From an uncultured Alistipes sp. (GTDB taxonomy: Bacteria; Bacteroidota; Bacteroidia; Bacteroidales; Rikenellaceae), in assembly GCA_900544265.1 (NCBI GenBank), contig UQUQ01000003.1, positions 62,001-126,000 on the forward strand: a stretch of 64,000 bases of DNA. Reading direction: 5' to 3'. The notes beneath the pieces are model-generated. The model worked only from the letters and a program-made list of their open reading frames with translations, was not told where the DNA came from and made no database searches. The translations under genes were made by a program, and so were the position numbers. The number at the start of each line of letters is the position of its first letter. Positions within the stretch are counted from its first letter, which is position 1. Positions 59,359-64,000 of this stretch are shown piece after piece.

Positions 59359-60039
59359 TTATTCCATCCGGAAAATGTAGGTTATGGTTCCGCCCTGCAC
59401 GGCGGCGCGGCTCTCCGTGAAGCGGGCCTTGCGCGCGGCGGCAAGCGCCGCGTCGATCAGCGCCGCATCGCTCTCGGTCGAGCCCTTGGGTTCGTAGGCG
59501 GCGCTCGTGACCCGGCCCGCGGCGTCCACCGTCACGCGCACGACGATCTTGCCGCTCTTCGAGCCGGGATACGACGGTTTGGGCAGGGCGCCCACCAGTC
59601 CGCGGCCCTGCAACCCCTTGTCGAGCTGGTCCAGCCCGTCGGGATTGAGCCCGCGGCCCGTGCCGGAGGCTTTGTCTTCGCCCTCGGGCGCCTGCGGGTT
59701 ACCCGCATTGTCGGGCTCGTCCACGCCCCCCTTGCTCATCTTGAAGAGCGCCCGCGGATTGGGCGTCTGCGTCACCTCGTCGCGGCCGTCCGCCTGGGCC
59801 GTCCACTCCTCGGGTGCCGCCGTCTGGTGCACTCGCGGCTCCTCGGCCGTCTTCACCGGCGTGGGCGGCTCCTCGGGTTCGGTCAGCTCGATCTCCATCA
59901 TCTGGCCGACGGCGGGCGCCGGACGGCTGAAGTCGAACGACACGAACGCGAACGAGCCCCCCAGCAGCAGCAGGTAGAGTGCCGCCGCCAGAAGCGCCCA
60001 GCGCCGGGGCCTGCGGTCGTTCGGATCGTAATAGTGCAT
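59359..60039 (-). CDS. tonB: TonB-family energy transducer
   Basis: This 226-residue protein has an N-terminal membrane helix (about 14-34) and a Pro/Glu-rich spacer, with a Gly/Asn-rich stretch before a C-terminal TonB domain (PSYPGSKSGKIVVRVTVDAAGRV ... TITYIFRME). It transmits proton-motive force from ExbB-ExbD to outer-membrane receptors such as SusC. It lies 3 nt downstream of exbD, in the common exbB-exbD-tonB order. Confidence 0.9.
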   Translation of the reverse strand: MHYYDPNDRRPRRWALLAAALYLLLLGGSFAFVSFDFSRPAPAVGQMMEIELTEPEEPPTPVKTAEEPRVHQTAAPEEWTAQADGRDEVTQTPNPRALFKMSKGGVDEPDNAGNPQAPEGEDKASGTGRGLNPDGLDQLDKGLQGRGLVGALPKPSYPGSKSGKIVVRVTVDAAGRVTSAAYEPKGSTESDAALIDAALAAARKARFTESRAAVQGGTITYIFRME

Positions 60040-60042
60040 GAT

Positions 60043-60450
60043 CTATTCGGGTTGGGTCGCCGCCTGCAACTTGTAGCCGTTGCGCTTGGCGATGTTCATC
60101 ACCTTGACCACCTCGTCCCAGACGACCGACTTCTCGGCGTGCAGCGAGACGGTCGGCTCCTGCTGTCCGTCGAGACGCGCGCGCAGGGCCTGCTCCACGC
60201 CGTCGAGCGAGCCGACCTCCTGCCGCTCGACGAAGTAGCGGTAGTGGCCCTGCCCCTCGTCCTTGATCGACACCGTGGTCATCGCCTTGTCCTTGAGCTG
60301 GTTCGAGCTCTTCGGCAGCATCAGCTTCAGGGCATTGGGGTTGATGAGCGTCGTGGCGATCAGCAGGAACAGCAGCAGCAGGAACATCAGGTCGGTCATC
60401 GACGAGGCCGAGAAACTCTTGTCGACCTTCGATCCGTGTTTGATTGCCAT
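60043..60450 (-). CDS. exbD: ExbD/TolR-family protein
   Basis: This 135-residue protein has one membrane helix carrying the key aspartate region (SSMTDLMFLLLLFLLIAT) and a periplasmic domain. Together with ExbB it forms the proton channel that energises TonB. The gene follows exbB by 6 nt. Confidence 0.93.
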   Translation of the reverse strand: MAIKHGSKVDKSFSASSMTDLMFLLLLFLLIATTLINPNALKLMLPKSSNQLKDKAMTTVSIKDEGQGHYRYFVERQEVGSLDGVEQALRARLDGQQEPTVSLHAEKSVVWDEVVKVMNIAKRNGYKLQAATQPE

Positions 60451-60456
60451 GGTCTG

Positions 60457-61131
60457 CTACTTTTGAACGGGTTGATTCAGAATGTCCATGAAGGCGATCG
60501 AGTTGGCCTCCATCTGGAAGACCAGCTTCTCGATGCGGGCCACGAGGTAGTTGTAGCCGAAGTAGGCCGGGATGCCGACGATCAGACCGCCGACGGTCGT
60601 CACCATGGCCACGTACATGCCGCTGGCCAGCAGTCCGAGGTCCACCGTACCGCCCGCGGCCGACATGTCCATGAAGGTCTGCACCATGCCGAGCACCGTG
60701 CCGAGGAAACCGATCATCGGGGCGCCGCCGGCGATCGTCGCCAGGAACGGCAGGCCGTTTTCGAGCTTCGAGACCTCGAGGTTGGCCACGTTCTCGATGG
60801 CCGACTGCACGTCGCTCATCGGACGGCCGATGCGCTCGATGCCCTTCTCGATCATGCGGGCGATCGGCGTGTCGGTCTTCTTGCAGAGGTTCACCGCCAC
60901 GGCGATCTTGCCGTCGGAGATGTAGTCACGGATGCGGTTCATGAAGTTCATGTCCAGCACCGACGCCTTGCGGATAGCCAGGAAGCGCTCGACGAAGATG
61001 AAGATCGTCACGCCGCCCAGCGCCAGCAGGGGCCACATCAGCCAACCGCCCTTCGTAAAGAGGGCCCACAGACCCATGCGGGTCTCCTCACTCACGGCCA
61101 CCGCTTCGGCAGCCTGCAAAAATGTCATCAT
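60457..61131 (-). CDS. exbB: MotA/TolQ/ExbB proton channel protein
   Basis: This 224-residue protein has three membrane helices. The first is GGWLMWPLLALGGVTIFIFVERF, and the large cytoplasmic loop contains the conserved ATIAGGAPMIGFLGTVLGMVQTF segment. It forms the pentameric scaffold of the ExbB-ExbD motor. It starts 23 nt after tamB ends. Confidence 0.94.
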   Translation of the reverse strand: MMTFLQAAEAVAVSEETRMGLWALFTKGGWLMWPLLALGGVTIFIFVERFLAIRKASVLDMNFMNRIRDYISDGKIAVAVNLCKKTDTPIARMIEKGIERIGRPMSDVQSAIENVANLEVSKLENGLPFLATIAGGAPMIGFLGTVLGMVQTFMDMSAAGGTVDLGLLASGMYVAMVTTVGGLIVGIPAYFGYNYLVARIEKLVFQMEANSIAFMDILNQPVQK

Positions 61132-61154
61132 AGTTCAGTTTGCGTTTGTTGTTT

Positions 61155-64000
61155 TTATTGTTTGTCCTGTTGTTCCGCTTCCATCGGTTTTCCGTCGGCC
61201 GCCCGGTGCGGGCACCTCCGCAAAAGACCGTCCCAATAGTAAATCTCGCTCTCGGGCTCCATCGGATCGTAGTCGGGCGGTTCGTCCCCTTCGCTCGGCG
61301 CCCCCTCCTGCTCCTGCTGCAGGGCCCGGGCCGCACGCCGCGCCTCGCGCCGCTCCCTGCGCTTGCGGTTCGTGAAACGCTCCTTGATGCGCTGGCGGAA
61401 GTCGCGGAAGTTGTCGAAGTCCTCCTTGAAATAGATGCCCAGACCGGTCTCCTGCAGACCCTGGTTCTCGTCGAAACGGTCGATCGTCTGCGTGAAGGCC
61501 CTCAACTTCAGCGCCCCGGCCCGGTCGATCAGGTAGGTGATGTAGGCCTCGCCCATGAAGTTCGACATGGCCGAATTGTTGACCGCCTGCTTGTTGTCGA
61601 TCAGGTAGTTGCCCTCGACCTCGACGAGCAGCCGGTTGTTGATCAGACTCTTCGAGAGGCCGAAATCCACCTCGTCGCTCGTCAACTCCGAACGGGGCCG
61701 GTAGCGCAGCACGATGTTGTAGTCGTTGATCGATAGCAGGTTGCTGAGCATGTTGCTCATCAGTTCCATGCTCATGGCCGCGGAGGCCGACGTGCCCAGA
61801 TCGGCCGTCGTGCCGGTGCCGCTCTCGGCGTAGAAGCTGTTGAACAGCAGCAGGTAGAGGAATTGCAGGTCGACCGTCTCGGGCGTGTTGAGCGTATTGG
61901 AGATGACGGCCTGCGTCTCGGGATCGGAGCCCGGCACGCGCACGTCGAAGGCGATGGACGGATTGGTCAGGTGCTCGCCCAGGTGGATGACGCACTCCAC
62001 GGGCACCGAACGGTCGTTGCCCACGCTGCCGCCGTCGGTCGTGCCGACCGAGGTTTGCAGCAGCGGCTGCAGCGACGCCTTGAGCTTGTAGACGGCGTCG
62101 ATGTCGAGCACGGCATCCGTCGGCGAGCCGGTCCACTGGATCGTCGAGCCGTTCTCGATGAGGAATCGCTTGTTGATGATGTTCTGCAGCGAGAAGTTGT
62201 AGTTTCCCTCGCTGATCGTGTAGTCGCCGTACATCTCGAAGACGTTCGAGCGGGGATTGATCTGCAGGTTGAGCATTCCCTCGCCACGCGCCCGCACGGC
62301 ATTGCCCGCCACCATGAGCTCCACCTCGACGTTCGGACGCACGTTCAGCGCCAGCGAGATGGCCATCTGGCTGCCGTCCGCCGTCCGCTGCCGGCGCTTG
62401 CGCTCGAAGAGCATCTTCTTGCGCATGACGTTGTCGATGGAGTCGACCCGCTCGGGCTGGCGGAAGGTGACGAAATCGGCATAGGAGATGTTCGAGCGGT
62501 TCGACATGGGCATATAGAACGACGAGTTGTCGTCGGTCGCGGCGGCGATGTCCATCCGCACGCTGCCCTTGTCACCCGAGATGCGGGCCGTACCCGTGGC
62601 GTAGACCCGGCCGTAGAAGTAGTCGTTGTCCTCGTCGTCGGTGTCGAGCACGAGCATCCGCTCGGGCGCCACGCGCAGGTCGTAGCCGATGTTCGAGAGG
62701 TGGCGCAGATCCAGATCGAGGTCCATGCGACCGCGGTTGCCCTGCGGATCGACGATCGTCACGTCGGAGGTGCTGAAGAGGTTGTTCTTCACCCGCATCA
62801 CGGCCGACGGCGCCCGGTAGGTCACCTGCGTGTAGTCGACCGTCGTGCACAGGTCGGCGATGCGGATCTCGCCCGTGAGGTCGGCGTCGCGCCCCTGCCC
62901 CTGCAGGACCAGGTCGGCCGAGGCGTGGCCGCCCGTCGAGGAGATCACGCCCGAGAGCAGCGGATCGAGCAGCGCCATGTCGAGGCTGTCGACATTCAGC
63001 CGGGCGTAGTAGCGCATCTGCGCCGGCGCGTAGAAGCCCCGCACGAGCATGTCGCCCGTCGTGCGGTCGGCGATCGTCACGCCCGCACGGTTGCGTGCGA
63101 AGTCCCACCGGGAGGTGAGGCGCAGCGGCGGAGCCGCAAGGCCGTTGACCTCGAGGCTGTCGATCGCGATGTCGGCCGTCACCTCGCCGGCGCGCAGCAC
63201 CGATTTCATCGAGGCGCTGCCGCTGCTGCGCCCCTCGATGGCGTATCCCAGGCGGTCGGCCAGTTGCGTGAAGGGCGTGAGGTCGAAGTTGCGCAGGCGC
63301 AGCGTGAGCGAATCGGCGCGGCTGCGCGAGGCGACCCCGTCGAGGAAGAGCTCCTGGTCCTGGTTCAGCACGAAGAAGCGGTCGATGACCACCCGCGAGG
63401 TGTCGATCTGGATTTTGCGAGCGAAGATCTGCCACGTTTTGTCGCCGCGCGTGACGTGCGAGGGGCGGATGCGCAGGTCCATGACCCGGCCGTTGGGACC
63501 GGGTTCGTCGTCGACCTCGGCATGCAGGCCGATCAGTCCCGACACCCGGCGCACCGTATCGGTGAAGCCCGTCGAGACCTCGACACGCCCCTGACGCGCA
63601 CCGCCCGTGAGCGAGAGGTGCGGCAGGTGCAGCTGCCCGGCATAGAGGTCCTCGGCCGAGGCGTAGAGCGTCAGCGAGTCGCCCTGGTTCGAGGCGTTGA
63701 CCGTAAGGCGCGTGGCCAGTATGCGGCGCCGCTCGACATAGTCCGACGAGGCGCGGAACGACAGCTGGTCGCTCGCCGGGTTGAAGAGCAGCTGCATGGA
63801 CGACCCGTCGGCGATCTGCAGTCCCGCCGCCACGGCATCGGCCACCGGGTTGAAGTTGCGGATGTTGACCGACAGGAGCGAGAAGTCGTCGGCCACGGCC
63901 GCCTTGCGGCGGGCCGGGCCCGTCGTCGCGGCGCTGTCGCGCAGCATCGGCAGGTAGCGCCAGGCGCTCTGCCGCAGGTAGTCGAAGACGACGCGGTAGC
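61155..64000 (-). CDS. tamB: TamB-like translocation and assembly protein (5' end outside window)
   Basis: The open frame runs to the right edge without a stop, so the N-terminus is missing; about 948 residues are visible. Long beta-rich repeats are followed by the C-terminal DUF490/TamB domain (FGLSKSLINNRLLVEVEGNY, LGIYFKEDFDNFRDF). A basic and acidic low-complexity tail ends it. TamB links the inner membrane to an outer-membrane Omp85 protein and moves phospholipids or assists barrel assembly (family knowledge). Its position before exbB-exbD-tonB suggests cotranscription with the TonB machinery. Confidence 0.9.
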   Translation of the reverse strand, partial: YRVVFDYLRQSAWRYLPMLRDSAATTGPARRKAAVADDFSLLSVNIRNFNPVADAVAAGLQIADGSSMQLLFNPASDQLSFRASSDYVERRRILATRLTVNASNQGDSLTLYASAEDLYAGQLHLPHLSLTGGARQGRVEVSTGFTDTVRRVSGLIGLHAEVDDEPGPNGRVMDLRIRPSHVTRGDKTWQIFARKIQIDTSRVVIDRFFVLNQDQELFLDGVASRSRADSLTLRLRNFDLTPFTQLADRLGYAIEGRSSGSASMKSVLRAGEVTADIAIDSLEVNGLAAPPLRLTSRWDFARNRAGVTIADRTTGDMLVRGFYAPAQMRYYARLNVDSLDMALLDPLLSGVISSTGGHASADLVLQGQGRDADLTGEIRIADLCTTVDYTQVTYRAPSAVMRVKNNLFSTSDVTIVDPQGNRGRMDLDLDLRHLSNIGYDLRVAPERMLVLDTDDEDNDYFYGRVYATGTARISGDKGSVRMDIAAATDDNSSFYMPMSNRSNISYADFVTFRQPERVDSIDNVMRKKMLFERKRRQRTADGSQMAISLALNVRPNVEVELMVAGNAVRARGEGMLNLQINPRSNVFEMYGDYTISEGNYNFSLQNIINKRFLIENGSTIQWTGSPTDAVLDIDAVYKLKASLQPLLQTSVGTTDGGSVGNDRSVPVECVIHLGEHLTNPSIAFDVRVPGSDPETQAVISNTLNTPETVDLQFLYLLLFNSFYAESGTGTTADLGTSASAAMSMELMSNMLSNLLSINDYNIVLRYRPRSELTSDEVDFGLSKSLINNRLLVEVEGNYLIDNKQAVNNSAMSNFMGEAYITYLIDRAGALKLRAFTQTIDRFDENQGLQETGLGIYFKEDFDNFRDFRQRIKERFTNRKRRERREARRAARALQQEQEGAPSEGDEPPDYDPMEPESEIYYWDGLLRRCPHRAADGKPMEAEQQDKQ

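Overview
The window looks like chromosomal core sequence of a G+C-rich Bacteroidales, most likely Alistipes or another Rikenellaceae. The phylum call rests on promoters of the Bacteroidetes type (TAnnTTTG at -7, often TTTG 19-21 nt upstream), a fused SecDF, a TonB/ExbB/ExbD/TamB block, and families largely confined to the phylum (DUF4831, DUF2400/TIGR02757, HU-CCDC81-type protein). The genus is inferred from base composition and gene content, not from a marker comparison. I see no phage, insertion sequence, CRISPR array, rRNA or tRNA.

Layout, left to right. 2-1438: end of a Wzc-like tyrosine kinase gene and a small HAD phosphatase gene. 2194-3105 (-): nucleotidyltransferase. 3374-10047 (+): seven-gene operon: inactive-looking M23 protein, dxr, rseP, acetyltransferase, LUD-domain protein, lipoprotein, radA. 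17573-10570 (-): tightly packed operon: YbbR-like, coaE, folP, a Pro/Ala-rich membrane protein, lolD-like ABC ATPase, DUF2400, trmN6-like methylase, DUF4831, HEAT-like protein. 20699-17670 (-): secDF. 20847-23896: EamA transporter, GH29 fucosidase, SMR exporter. 26039-24126 (-): dnaK with a candidate heat-shock operator cluster. 29422-27235 (-): two lipoprotein genes, one with an extreme Tyr/Asn-rich tail. 29541-32352: a 49-residue membrane protein, ruvA, a Skp-like lipoprotein and cdaA. 36459-32940 (-): envelope operon of HU-CCDC81 protein, sigma-54 activator, lptE, TPR protein and secG. 36682-41992 (+): fold-III PLP decarboxylase, small secreted protein, PagL-like lipid A deacylase, engB, prs. 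43854-42214 (-): MBL hydrolase and SDR. 44800-53098 (+): membrane-bound AraC regulator, then TetR, TolC, adaptor, RND pump and a PII-like protein. 55065-53377 (-): POT transporter. 55158-57194 (+): glgB. 64000-57396 (-): tamB (running off the window), exbB, exbD, tonB, DUF1573, and an amidohydrolase.

Much of the gene set serves the envelope: protein export (SecDF, SecG), lipoprotein and LPS transport (LolD, LptE, PagL-like), TonB energy coupling, TamB, and multidrug efflux. The rest is isoprenoid, folate, CoA and nucleotide metabolism, glycogen branching and DNA repair.

The most unusual large-scale feature is that many non-operon gaps are filled with GC-rich, strand-skewed, degenerate tandem repeats. 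Each locus has its own unit, and in the arrays I could measure the intergenic periods are not multiples of three (10, 16, 20, 43/44 bp). Repeats inside genes have periods of 21, 42, 45 and 6 bp, which preserve frame. In several cases the intergenic repeats lie between a stop codon and the hairpin that ends the transcript.
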